DNA from: Aureimonas ureilytica DSM 18598 = NBRC 106430
GTDB taxonomy: Bacteria; Pseudomonadota; Alphaproteobacteria; Rhizobiales; Rhizobiaceae
Assembly: GCF_000382705.1 (NCBI RefSeq)
Contig: NZ_ARQE01000002.1
Coordinates: 62,001-126,000 of the forward strand
DNA length: 64,000 nucleotides
Direction: 5' to 3'
Made by a program: the position numbers and the translations under genes. Below the pieces are notes generated by a model, which saw nothing but the letters and a program-made list of their open reading frames with translations, was not told the DNA's origin and searched no databases. Below are positions 7,317-15,176 of the stretch, piece by piece. Position 1 is the stretch's first letter. Each line of letters starts with the position of its first letter.

Positions 7317-8686
7317 CGCCGCTTCGTCTGACCCTCGGCCTCGGGATCGCTGCCGCGGTGGCGGCCGGATTTCTGATTCCCAGCACATCCGAGCGTCTCG
7401 CCATGCTGGCGCGCGACGGCCAGTTCAGCGCGGCGCTTCGCGAGGGTGACCGGGCGATCCGTTCGGGAAAGCACGATCCGAGAACGCTCGCCCGCCTCTT
7501 TCACATCAACAGCCTCGAAGGCGACCCGGAAACGGCACGGCGAGCGATCTTCGCCTATCTCGATCAGAAGCCGAACGACTCGTCGATGCTCTGGCGCGCC
7601 GCGGAATTTCTGGAGGAACAGGGCGACGTCGAAGGCCACATGGCCGTTCTCGCCAGACTGATCGATCGCACCGGCGCTCCGAACGCCATCGATCAACTTG
7701 CGAGCCTCTACCGCCTTCACGGGCGCTTCGCGGAAGAGCAGGACCTTCTGCTCGCCACCGATCCGGGCAAGCTGTCCGTGCCCATGCGCTGGCGAACAGC
7801 CGGTTTGCGGGTCCGTATCGGCGACTTGCCGGGCGCGGCCGCTCTCGTTCGCATGCTCGACGACGAGCCGGGCGCGACAGGGGCCGAGCAGCGGCCGCTC
7901 GCCTTCGAGATCCTGATGCGCGCGGGCGCTCCGGCCGAAGCCGGTCGGCGCGCCGAAGGCTGGCTCAAGACGGGCATGCTGGCGGACGAGCAGGCGCTCT
8001 ACGTCCTCAACCTCGCGACAGCCGGAGCCGGGGATGCGGCGCTCGCTCTCGCCTTGCGGGACGGGCGGCAGGTGACCGATCGAGCGTCGCTTGCCTGGTC
8101 GCTCGGAACGCGCGGTCATTTCGATCTCGCGGAAGACTTGATCGATCGTTGGATGGCCGGCGGCAACCAGCGTCTGCTAGGGCGTGCGACGACGCTCTAT
8201 GTCGATCTGGCTCTGTCCACCGGCTCGGTCGGACGGGTCTTGGCGCGGACGAGCGGGAAGCTGCGCTCGGACGATCCCGCGCTCCGGACTCAAGGCGCAA
8301 GGCTCGCGGCGACGCTTTTCGATCGCGCGGGCTACGCTTCGATCGCGTCCCTGCGCCCGCTCCTGACCGGGGAGGTCCTGGCCCGGGAACCCCTGTTCGG
8401 CGCCGCGCTGTCTCAGGCCGAGCGAAACGTCATGGCGGCACGCTACTTCCTGCGCAGCGCGAGCCTGGGCGAACTCGACGAGGCGGGCGCCCGCCTGTGG
8501 ACAGCCATGGCCGAGGAACTTCTCGGGGCCGGCGAGACGCTCGACATCTTGCGGACCGCATGGCGTGCCGATGCCCTGTCGCCCGCGATGCTGGCCGAGA
8601 TGCAGGGCGTCGCCCGCCGCAACCATCGCTTCGATCCCGCCTGGGCCGTGGTCGCTCGGCCGTCCCATGCAAGGCCCGGCGCATGA
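7313..8686 (+). CDS. PelB-like TPR scaffold protein lacking a beta-barrel
   Basis: The protein has 457 residues, with one N-terminal hydrophobic segment (LTLGLGIAAAVAAGFLIP) followed by helical repeats of TPR character through to the C terminus, such as ARDGQFSAALREGDRAI and RLHGRFAEEQDLLLAT. PelB of Pseudomonas is over 1,000 residues: an inner anchor, many TPRs and an outer-membrane barrel. This protein resembles only the first part and stops where the barrel would follow. The TPR part of PelB docks PelA; a similar role as a periplasmic scaffold for the deacetylase just upstream is inferred. Start and stop overlap both neighbours by four bases (ATGA). The assignment rests on gene order and architecture; direct similarity by eye is weak. 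Confidence 0.65.
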   Translation: MTPLRLTLGLGIAAAVAAGFLIPSTSERLAMLARDGQFSAALREGDRAIRSGKHDPRTLARLFHINSLEGDPETARRAIFAYLDQKPNDSSMLWRAAEFLEEQGDVEGHMAVLARLIDRTGAPNAIDQLASLYRLHGRFAEEQDLLLATDPGKLSVPMRWRTAGLRVRIGDLPGAAALVRMLDDEPGATGAEQRPLAFEILMRAGAPAEAGRRAEGWLKTGMLADEQALYVLNLATAGAGDAALALALRDGRQVTDRASLAWSLGTRGHFDLAEDLIDRWMAGGNQRLLGRATTLYVDLALSTGSVGRVLARTSGKLRSDDPALRTQGARLAATLFDRAGYASIASLRPLLTGEVLAREPLFGAALSQAERNVMAARYFLRSASLGELDEAGARLWTAMAEELLGAGETLDILRTAWRADALSPAMLAEMQGVARRNHRFDPAWAVVARPSHARPGA

Positions 8687-9270
8687 GAGCGGAACGTCCG
8701 TCCCCCGAACCGGCGAAGGCCGCGCGGACCGCGAACGTCTTCGCGCTCCGCCGCAGCCGGAAGGCTCAAAGCGCCTGGATCGTCGAAATGGCGATCCTCT
8801 TCGCTCTCCTGCTGGTTCTCGATCAGGCGATGCGGCCGAGCTTCGCGCTGCTGGACGTCGCTCCTCATCCGTTCTGGGCGCCCGTCATCGCCATGGCCGC
8901 TCTCTACGGCCTGATGGCGGGTCTGACGACCGCCGCCACGGCCACGCTTCTCCTGGCGTGGACGGCCCCGGCGCTCTCGCCGGCGATGGCCGACCATTTC
9001 CTGCAATGGATGCAGTTCTGGAAGGATCCCGTTCTGTGGCTTCTGGCCGCTCTCGCACTCGGCCTGCATTGCGACCGCGAAGCCGCGCAACGGTTGGAGC
9101 TGGAAGCGAGGGCGGCGGAGGCGGAGGCTCGCAGCGAGACCATCGCGGCCTACGCCACGACGCTGCGCTCGCAGATCGGTCGCTTGGAACGCGACGTCGC
9201 CCTGGCCGCCTCCAAACCCGCCGATCCGACACTCCATAACGATCATCCCATGTCGGAGGGGGCACAATGA
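8683..9270 (+). CDS. PelD-like membrane protein lacking the GAF/GGDEF c-di-GMP receptor
   Basis: The 195-residue protein begins at the ATGA overlapping the previous stop; the frame is open further upstream, but only as a shadow. After a basic N terminus come about four membrane helices (near residues 33-49, 64-80, 81-95 and 115-129), including HPFWAPVIAMAALYGLMAGL and FWKDPVLWLLAALALG, the pattern of the PelD membrane domain. A coiled coil (about 131-175, alternating Glu/Ala/Arg) follows. PelD is normally about 450 residues, with a GAF domain and a degenerate GGDEF that binds cyclic di-GMP. Both are missing, so this protein cannot sense c-di-GMP in the known way. It probably still forms the membrane core with PelE and PelG. 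Confidence 0.72.
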   Translation: MRAERPSPEPAKAARTANVFALRRSRKAQSAWIVEMAILFALLLVLDQAMRPSFALLDVAPHPFWAPVIAMAALYGLMAGLTTAATATLLLAWTAPALSPAMADHFLQWMQFWKDPVLWLLAALALGLHCDREAAQRLELEARAAEAEARSETIAAYATTLRSQIGRLERDVALAASKPADPTLHNDHPMSEGAQ

Positions 9271-9923
9271 CCGCCTCGGTAGGGGCTGTCGCTCCGCGGG
9301 AGAAGCTTGGCTGGGTGAAGCGTTTCGGCCTGCTTTCGGTCGCGACGCTCCTGGCGGCCTCGCTGGACACGCTCCTGATCTGGGCGACTTACTTCGACTA
9401 CATTCGGACGATCGTCCTCGTTCTTCTGCATCTCGTGCTCGCGGTAGCCGTGGGTTCGGCGACGAGCCGTCTTCTGGCGGACCAGACCCATGCCGTGCTG
9501 CTCGGTTGCGGGCTGGCGGTGATGGGGCCGTTCGGAGCGGCAGGCGCCCTCGTTGTCGCGCTCGCAGACCGGAGTTCGGCCGCGGGCCATCCCGAACTGG
9601 AGGACTGGTATCGCCGCCTGTCGGGCGAAGCGGAGCGCAACGCCTCCGAAATCATGCAGGCCGATATTCTGGAAGGGCGCGCCTACCGACCATCGCGCGT
9701 CGGCGCCGACAATTTCAGCAGAATTCTCGCGCATGGGACCGTGTCCGAACGGCAGGCGGTTCTGGGATTGCTGGTGCAGCATGACGAGCAAGGCTCGCTC
9801 GACCTGATGACGACCGCGCTTCGCAGCCCCGACGTCGCCGTTCGTGCCTCGGCGGCCGCCGCCGTGGCGCGCATGCGGGAGACCGCCGCCAGGACCGTGC
9901 CGACCCGAGAGGCGGTGCGATGA
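9267..9923 (+). CDS. PelE-like membrane protein with helical-repeat tail
   Basis: This protein has 218 residues. Several hydrophobic segments fill about residues 15-105 (GLLSVATLLAASLDTLLIW, IVLVLLHLVLAVAVG, LLGCGLAVMGPFGAAGALV). A soluble tail follows, with HEAT/TPR-like helices such as SERQAVLGLLVQHDEQGSL and SPDVAVRASAAAAVARM. PelE combines membrane helices with a helical-repeat cytoplasmic domain and belongs to the PelDEFG synthase complex, and the gene sits in the PelE position between the PelD-like gene and pelF. It overlaps both neighbours by four bases. It is shorter than Pseudomonas PelE. The call depends mainly on position and architecture. Confidence 0.7.
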   Translation: MTASVGAVAPREKLGWVKRFGLLSVATLLAASLDTLLIWATYFDYIRTIVLVLLHLVLAVAVGSATSRLLADQTHAVLLGCGLAVMGPFGAAGALVVALADRSSAAGHPELEDWYRRLSGEAERNASEIMQADILEGRAYRPSRVGADNFSRILAHGTVSERQAVLGLLVQHDEQGSLDLMTTALRSPDVAVRASAAAAVARMRETAARTVPTREAVR

Positions 9924-11437
9924 CCGGCGTTTCCCCCTTCGATCGGACGCTCGGCCAGCCTCTCGACGTCTGTCTCGTGGTGGAGGGCTGTTATCCCCAT
10001 ATCGCGGGCGGTGTGTCCACTTGGGTGGACTGGCTGATCCGCTCCCTGCCGGAGGTGCGGTTCGGCGCCGTCTCGCTGGTCGCCCCGGTCGGAGACCGCA
10101 CGGCCCGCTATCCCTTCCCGGACAATCTCCTGCAGTTTCAGGAAGTCGTCATGGGCGACCATCCGGCGCCGCGACGCGGCTGGAGCCAAAGCCTTGCGCC
10201 GTCCGCCGAACGGCTCGCCGGAGCGCTCGTGGCGTTCCTGAAAGAAGGACGCCTCACGACCCTTCGCGAGATCGTCGCCCTCGTGAACGATCCGAAGCGG
10301 CCCGTGCCGCTCTGGGCGCTCGAGCAGGGGCCTTATGCCTTCGAGCTCTGCCGCATCTCCTATCTGCAGCTCATGCCGCACGGCTCGTTCCGGGATTTCT
10401 TCTGGGCCTGGTCCTCGCTGATGGGCGGTCTCTTCGCCGTTCTCAAGGCGCCTCTGCCGGCCACGCGCGTCGTTCACACGATCTCGACAGGCTATGCCGG
10501 CTTGCTCGCCGCGCGCGCGGCTATCGAAGGCGCGAGCCGGGTCTTCATCACCGAGCATGGCATCTACACGAACGAGCGGCGGATCGAGATCCTCATGGCC
10601 GACTGGGTGGTGGACACGGTCGACAAGGGCCTGTCGATCCGCGATCAGCGCACCGACCTGCGCGATCTCTGGATCATGGCTTTCGAGAGCTATGCGCGCT
10701 GCTGCTACGAAGCCTGCGACGCGATCACCACCCTCTTCGGCGACAATCAGCCGATGCAGAAGGCGCTGGGCGCCGATCCCGAGCGTCTCCGGGTCATTCC
10801 GAACGGCATACCGGTCGAGCGCTTTTCCAGCATCGGGCCGGTGCCGTCGCAAGCGCGACCAACTGCGGCGCTGATCGGTCGCGTCGTCCCGATCAAGGAC
10901 ATCAAGACCTTCATCGAGGCGGCCGATCGGATGCGCCGGACGATTCCCGACGTCCATGCGGTGATCGCCGGTCCGGTGGACGAGGACCCGGCCTATGCAG
11001 CCGAGTGCCGCGAGATGGTGGCGCGGCGGGGGCTGGAGGAAACCGTATCCTTTCTTGGCCGCGTGGATGTGCGGGAGCTTCTCGCCGTCAGTCATGTCGT
11101 GGTACTGACGAGCCTCAGCGAAGCGCAGCCGCTGACCGTTCTCGAAGCCGGCGCCGCTGGCCGACCCTGCGTCACCACGAATGTCGGGGCCTGTCGCGAA
11201 ATGATCGAAGGTGCGGGCAACGATCCGGCCTTCGAGGGACCGGGCGGCGTCGTTACCGACATTCTCGACGCCGAAGCCATCGCCGAAGCGGTCTCACGCC
11301 TCCTCGCCGACGCGGACCTGCGCCGCACGATGGGTGAGAACCTGCGCCGACGCGTCGCGCGAAGCTATGCGTCGGACCTTTCCGCCGATCGATACCGCGC
11401 GCTCTACGACCGCGCGCCTGCCACCAAGGCGGCTTGA
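9920..11437 (+). CDS. pelF: PelF-type GT4 glycosyltransferase
   Basis: This 505-residue cytoplasmic glycosyltransferase is the likely polymerising enzyme of the operon. It opens with VCLVVEGCYPHIAGGVSTWVD, characteristic of PelF, and contains VFITEHGIYTNERRIEI and YEACDAITTLF, also typical of PelF. The second half is a GT-B fold with RVIPNGIPVERF, LIGRVVPIKDIKTFIEA and the GT4 EX7E motif (Glu401 and Glu409, in SEAQPLTVLEAG). PelF of Pseudomonas uses UDP-activated sugars to build an amino-sugar polymer; the exact donor here is unknown. It starts on an ATGA overlap with the previous gene and is followed after three bases by pelG. Confidence 0.93.
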   Translation: MTGVSPFDRTLGQPLDVCLVVEGCYPHIAGGVSTWVDWLIRSLPEVRFGAVSLVAPVGDRTARYPFPDNLLQFQEVVMGDHPAPRRGWSQSLAPSAERLAGALVAFLKEGRLTTLREIVALVNDPKRPVPLWALEQGPYAFELCRISYLQLMPHGSFRDFFWAWSSLMGGLFAVLKAPLPATRVVHTISTGYAGLLAARAAIEGASRVFITEHGIYTNERRIEILMADWVVDTVDKGLSIRDQRTDLRDLWIMAFESYARCCYEACDAITTLFGDNQPMQKALGADPERLRVIPNGIPVERFSSIGPVPSQARPTAALIGRVVPIKDIKTFIEAADRMRRTIPDVHAVIAGPVDEDPAYAAECREMVARRGLEETVSFLGRVDVRELLAVSHVVVLTSLSEAQPLTVLEAGAAGRPCVTTNVGACREMIEGAGNDPAFEGPGGVVTDILDAEAIAEAVSRLLADADLRRTMGENLRRRVARSYASDLSADRYRALYDRAPATKAA

Positions 11438-11440
11438 ACC

Positions 11441-12940
11441 ATGGCGGGGATCGGCTTCGAACTCAGACGTCTGGCGCGCGAAGGCGGGGTGATCCGGCCC
11501 GTCGCCTCGGCCGGCCATGGCGCGGTGGTGGCGGCGGGTCCTTGGCTGCTTACGGTTCTGGCGCTCAGCATCATCCAGCATCGCCTGCCGCGCTCCACGC
11601 AGGCCGCGTACGACCTTCAGGCACTGGTCATCTATGTCTTCTGCCTGTCGCTGGTGGTGACGGCGCCCCTTGTCGCGGGCGCGTTGCGGCTCGCCGCCGA
11701 CGATCTTCACCTGCGCAAGCCCGATCGAATCCGCGCGACCTATCTCGTCAGCCTCGCCGCCTCGATCGTCGCAACGGCTCTTGTGGCCCTGTTTCTCTTC
11801 CGCTTCGGCTTCGGATGGCGCGGCGAGCCGCTTCTCGCAGCCTCCGCCGCATCGGGCGCGACGGCGGCGATCTGGCCGGCGACGGCGTTTTGCGCCGCCA
11901 CACACGACTTCGGCTCCATCACGCGGGGCTTCGTGCTCGGTCTGATCCTCGCCGTCGGTGCAACGCTCCACGGCGCCTCCGCAGGCCTTACGCCACCCAT
12001 CCAGGCGCTGCTCTTCGCGGCCGGCCTCTGGTTCACGGCGGTCTGGTTGACTGGCCGGGTCCTGTCGACCTTTCCCGCCGACGTGCGGAACATCGGCGCC
12101 GCGCTCTGGCGCATCCTGGAGACGACGCGACGCCATTCGGCCGTCGTGCTCGGCGCCCTCGTCGCCACCCTGGCGATCTGGGTGGACTCCTGGATTCTCT
12201 GGTTCGGGCCCGCCGGGCTGGCCGTCGCCAGCGGATTGCCCACGGCGCCCTTCTACGACAGCGCCATGTTCGTGGCACGCCTGAGCATGTTGCCCGGCCT
12301 CGTCCTTTTTCTCGGTTCCGTGGACACCGGCGTGTTCCAGGCGGTACGCCGCTTCCTCGGCGCGGTCGAGGGGCACGCCAGCCTGTCCCGGATCGAGACG
12401 CTTTCGGTCGGCATGAGCCGCGAGATCGATCAGCTTCTCGTGCGAATGATCCTCGTTCAGGCGACCTTCAGCACGGTTGCCCTGGCGCTCGCGCCTGCGT
12501 TCGTAGAGCCGGCCGGGCTTCTCTACCAGCAGCTCGGAATCCTGCGGCTGGGCCTTCTGGCGGCGCTCTTCCATACAATCTTCTTCGCGGCGACGACGCT
12601 CCTTCTGCTGCTCGGGCAGGAGCGGCGCTTTCTCCTGGCGCAGCTCGCGTTCCTCGCTTCCAATGCCGCGCTGACCGGCGCGACCCTGGCGATCGGCCGC
12701 GACGCCTATGGCTTCGGCTATCTGGCTGCGACAGCCCTTTCTGCACTTCTGGCGATCTGGCTTCTCAAACGGTCGCAGGATGCGTTCGTCTATCTCACCT
12801 TCTCCGCCGCGCTCGAGCAAAGCCGCAACCGGCCCCCTTTGCCGCTCCAGGCCATTCCGATCCTCCTTCTTTCCCACCTACGCCGCATCGCCCTTCGAGC
12901 GACGACGCGTCCATCTCAGTCCCAGGAAACCGAACGATGA
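11441..12940 (+). CDS. pelG: PelG-like polysaccharide transporter
   Basis: This 499-residue integral membrane protein has about twelve predicted helices. It opens with MAGIGFELRRLAREG and SAGHGAVVAAGPWLLTVLAL, the family start of PelG. PelG belongs to the MOP/MATE-like exporter superfamily and is thought to move the growing chain across the inner membrane together with PelD, PelE and PelF. Three bases separate it from pelF, and its stop overlaps the start of the export-protein gene by four bases. It is close in length to Pseudomonas PelG. Confidence 0.92.
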   Translation: MAGIGFELRRLAREGGVIRPVASAGHGAVVAAGPWLLTVLALSIIQHRLPRSTQAAYDLQALVIYVFCLSLVVTAPLVAGALRLAADDLHLRKPDRIRATYLVSLAASIVATALVALFLFRFGFGWRGEPLLAASAASGATAAIWPATAFCAATHDFGSITRGFVLGLILAVGATLHGASAGLTPPIQALLFAAGLWFTAVWLTGRVLSTFPADVRNIGAALWRILETTRRHSAVVLGALVATLAIWVDSWILWFGPAGLAVASGLPTAPFYDSAMFVARLSMLPGLVLFLGSVDTGVFQAVRRFLGAVEGHASLSRIETLSVGMSREIDQLLVRMILVQATFSTVALALAPAFVEPAGLLYQQLGILRLGLLAALFHTIFFAATTLLLLLGQERRFLLAQLAFLASNAALTGATLAIGRDAYGFGYLAATALSALLAIWLLKRSQDAFVYLTFSAALEQSRNRPPLPLQAIPILLLSHLRRIALRATTRPSQSQETER

Positions 12941-14235
12941 TCCGGATCACGTCTCTGCTTCTCGCATCGGTCCTCACGCTTTCCGGCGGCTTGGGCACAG
13001 CGACAGGCGCTCTGGCCCAACCCGCGCCTTCCGGCGCGTCCTCGGCGCCCGACGGAGCGGGTTTCACCATCGGCGACAAGCTGCGCGTGACGTTCTTCGA
13101 GCAGATGGACATGCCAGGCGGGCAGGGCGGAGCTGCGCCGGCCACCACCTTCTACCAGCGCATCGACCTGACGTCGGACTACGTGGTCGGCGCCGACGGG
13201 CGGATTAGTCTGCCGCGTTTGGGCGCGATCAAGGTGGCAGGGCGCGATGCCGACAGCGTGAGCGCCGACATCCAGTCGGCTTATCTCGACGCGATGGGCC
13301 GGCCGGGCGACGTTCACGTCGCGATCCTGGAGCGCCAGCCTGTCTATGTGCTTGGTCCGGTGCGCTCGCCGGGAGCCTTTGCCTATGCCAGCGGGATGGT
13401 CGCCATCCAGGCCATCGCGCTGGCCGGCGGGCCGGAGCGGTTGCAGGATCGCCTCGCTCCGGTGGTCGAGGCCGGGCGCGAGACGGAACGCTCGGAGGAC
13501 GCGCGCACGCGCCTGACCCTTCTTCTGTCGCGGCGCGCCTGGCTGGAATCCGTGCGGGATGGAACGCCCCCTGTCGTGCCGGACGAGCTGGTGCGCCTCG
13601 TCGGGCGGACGAATGCCGGCGAGATGGTCGCCGCCGACGTCGCGGCAGGTCGCGCGGCCGCTTCGGCGCGCGAAAGCGAGATCGCCAATTTCCGCCAGCG
13701 TGCGCGGGCTTGGCGCGAGGAGATGACGGTCCTCAACCGCTCGCTGGGTGAAATCGAACGCGAAATCACCGAGCGCGGCGCACGGATACGCCAGGCGACC
13801 GAGCCCGATCCGCGCCTCAGCCGCGCCAGCGTCATCACTACGCAGCGCACCGAGCTCGTCGAACTCGAACGACGTCGGCGCGAAGTGCAGGCCTCGATCC
13901 ATCGCATCGAGCAGCAATTGTCGGAAACCGAGGCAGCCCGCGCGCGTGTTTCGCTGGAGTTCGACCGGACCATCGCGCAGGAGCTGGTGACGCTGACCAA
14001 CGACATCGTTCGCCTGCGCCAGATGGCCTCCAGCGCGTCCGAAATCGCCGGTTCCCTCGGAGATGCCGCGAGTTCGTCCGGCTCGGGCGAGTTCGACATC
14101 TCGATCATCCGAACGGCGGCGGACGGTGTCGAAACGCTCGCGGCGACGCCAACGACGCGGCTGATGCCGGGCGATGTCGTGCGGGTGACGCGCGGCGGCG
14201 CGGTCGTCGGGACGAGCGAGGCGGCGGTGCGATGA
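12937..14235 (+). CDS. ExoF/Wza-type polysaccharide export protein with coiled coil
   Basis: The protein has 432 residues from the ATG that overlaps the pelG stop; the open frame upstream is a shadow of pelG. A signal peptide ends near GALAQ; there is no lipobox cysteine, unlike Wza. A polysaccharide export domain starts near residue 42 (GFTIGDKLRVTFFE, then YVVGADGRISLPRLGAIKVAG). An SLBB domain near residue 133 reads RQPVYVLGPVRSPGAFAYA. A long coiled coil spans about 244-351. A second short export/SLBB-like segment (TRLMPGDVVRVTRGG) closes it. This layout resembles rhizobial ExoF. Classical Pel clusters use the PelB barrel and lipoprotein PelC to cross the outer membrane; this protein appears to take that place. 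Confidence 0.85.
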   Translation: MIRITSLLLASVLTLSGGLGTATGALAQPAPSGASSAPDGAGFTIGDKLRVTFFEQMDMPGGQGGAAPATTFYQRIDLTSDYVVGADGRISLPRLGAIKVAGRDADSVSADIQSAYLDAMGRPGDVHVAILERQPVYVLGPVRSPGAFAYASGMVAIQAIALAGGPERLQDRLAPVVEAGRETERSEDARTRLTLLLSRRAWLESVRDGTPPVVPDELVRLVGRTNAGEMVAADVAAGRAAASARESEIANFRQRARAWREEMTVLNRSLGEIEREITERGARIRQATEPDPRLSRASVITTQRTELVELERRRREVQASIHRIEQQLSETEAARARVSLEFDRTIAQELVTLTNDIVRLRQMASSASEIAGSLGDAASSSGSGEFDISIIRTAADGVETLAATPTTRLMPGDVVRVTRGGAVVGTSEAAVR

Positions 14236-15176
14236 GCGAGCGACAGGCGAGCCCCGATCCGATGCGTCGCTTGATCCTTGCCGGAGCGTTGGCTGCCCTC
14301 CTGCCGGGCGAACGAGCGCAGGCAGCAGCAACTCCACGGCCCGACAGCGAGGCCCGCCGTCTCCTGCGAGCGGCACGGCGTTGGGGTTGCCAGTATCAGG
14401 ATATCGATCTCGACGCGGTCGCAGAGTCCGATCTCGATCTCATCGCGCTCGAGCCGAGCCTGGACGACTGGTCGATGCGCTTCATCACGCCAGCCGACAT
14501 GGAGCGCCTGAAGCGCAAGCCGGACGGCTCGCGTCGCCTGGTTCTCGGCTATCTCCCGGTCGGCGAAGCCGACATCAAGCGCTGGTACTACACGGACGAC
14601 ATGCGGGCGGAGCCGCCGGCCTGGCTAGGGCCCGAAAACCCCAACTGGCCGGGCTCGCGCCATGCGCGCTACTGGGACCCGAGCTGGCGCGCACTGATGG
14701 CGACAGGCGACGATTCTCTGCTTCGGCGCATCCTCGCCGTTGGCTTCGACGGAGCTCTCCTCGACCGCGTCGATGCCTATGGCGACTGGCGCGAGGAGCG
14801 GCCAAGTGGCCAGAACGACATGATCGATCTCGTCGCAACGATCCGCGATATCGCCTCGGAGCGGAACCCCGATTTCCTCCTCGTTCCTCAGAATGCCGAA
14901 GACCTGCTCCTGTCGGCCCGCTATCGCCGATTGATCGACGGGCTCAACAAGGAAAGCCTCCTGACCGGCTTATCCGGCCCCGGCGTTCCGAATTCCGAGG
15001 ACGACGTGGACTGGAGCCTCAAGCGGCTGAAAAAAGCGCAATCCGATGGCGTCGCTATTTTCGCCACCGAGTATGTCAGTGACCCAGCAAGCCAGCGGCG
15101 GCTGTCCGACCGCCTCGAAACCTACGCCTTCAAACCCTTCTTCGGCGTTCGGGAACTGGACGTGTTGCCGGACTAG
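14232..15176 (+). CDS. GH114-like endo-alpha-1,4-polygalactosaminidase (PelA hydrolase counterpart)
   Basis: This protein of 314 residues has a signal peptide (MRRLILAGALAALLPGERAQA). The mature part is a TIM-barrel of the TM1410/GH114 type: DLIALEPSLDDW, VLGYLPVGEADIKRWYY, PAWLGPENPNWPG, ARYWDPSW, GFDGALLDRVDAYGDW, FLLVPQNAEDLL and GVAIFATEYVSD. Such enzymes cut alpha-1,4-linked galactosamine polymers, and the hydrolase domain of PelA is related. As it is secreted and is the last gene of the Pel-like operon (four-base overlap with the export gene), it is best read as the missing PelA hydrolase on a separate chain. Which acidic residues are catalytic is not certain by eye. Confidence 0.83.
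   Translation: MSERQASPDPMRRLILAGALAALLPGERAQAAATPRPDSEARRLLRAARRWGCQYQDIDLDAVAESDLDLIALEPSLDDWSMRFITPADMERLKRKPDGSRRLVLGYLPVGEADIKRWYYTDDMRAEPPAWLGPENPNWPGSRHARYWDPSWRALMATGDDSLLRRILAVGFDGALLDRVDAYGDWREERPSGQNDMIDLVATIRDIASERNPDFLLVPQNAEDLLLSARYRRLIDGLNKESLLTGLSGPGVPNSEDDVDWSLKRLKKAQSDGVAIFATEYVSDPASQRRLSDRLETYAFKPFFGVRELDVLPD

Noticed and set aside
5373-7388. A 671-codon open frame antisense to the PelA-like gene
   Set aside because: G+C-rich genes here often leave long open frames on the opposite strand. The plus-strand product has a signal peptide and full deacetylase motifs; the antisense product is Arg/His-rich low-complexity sequence.
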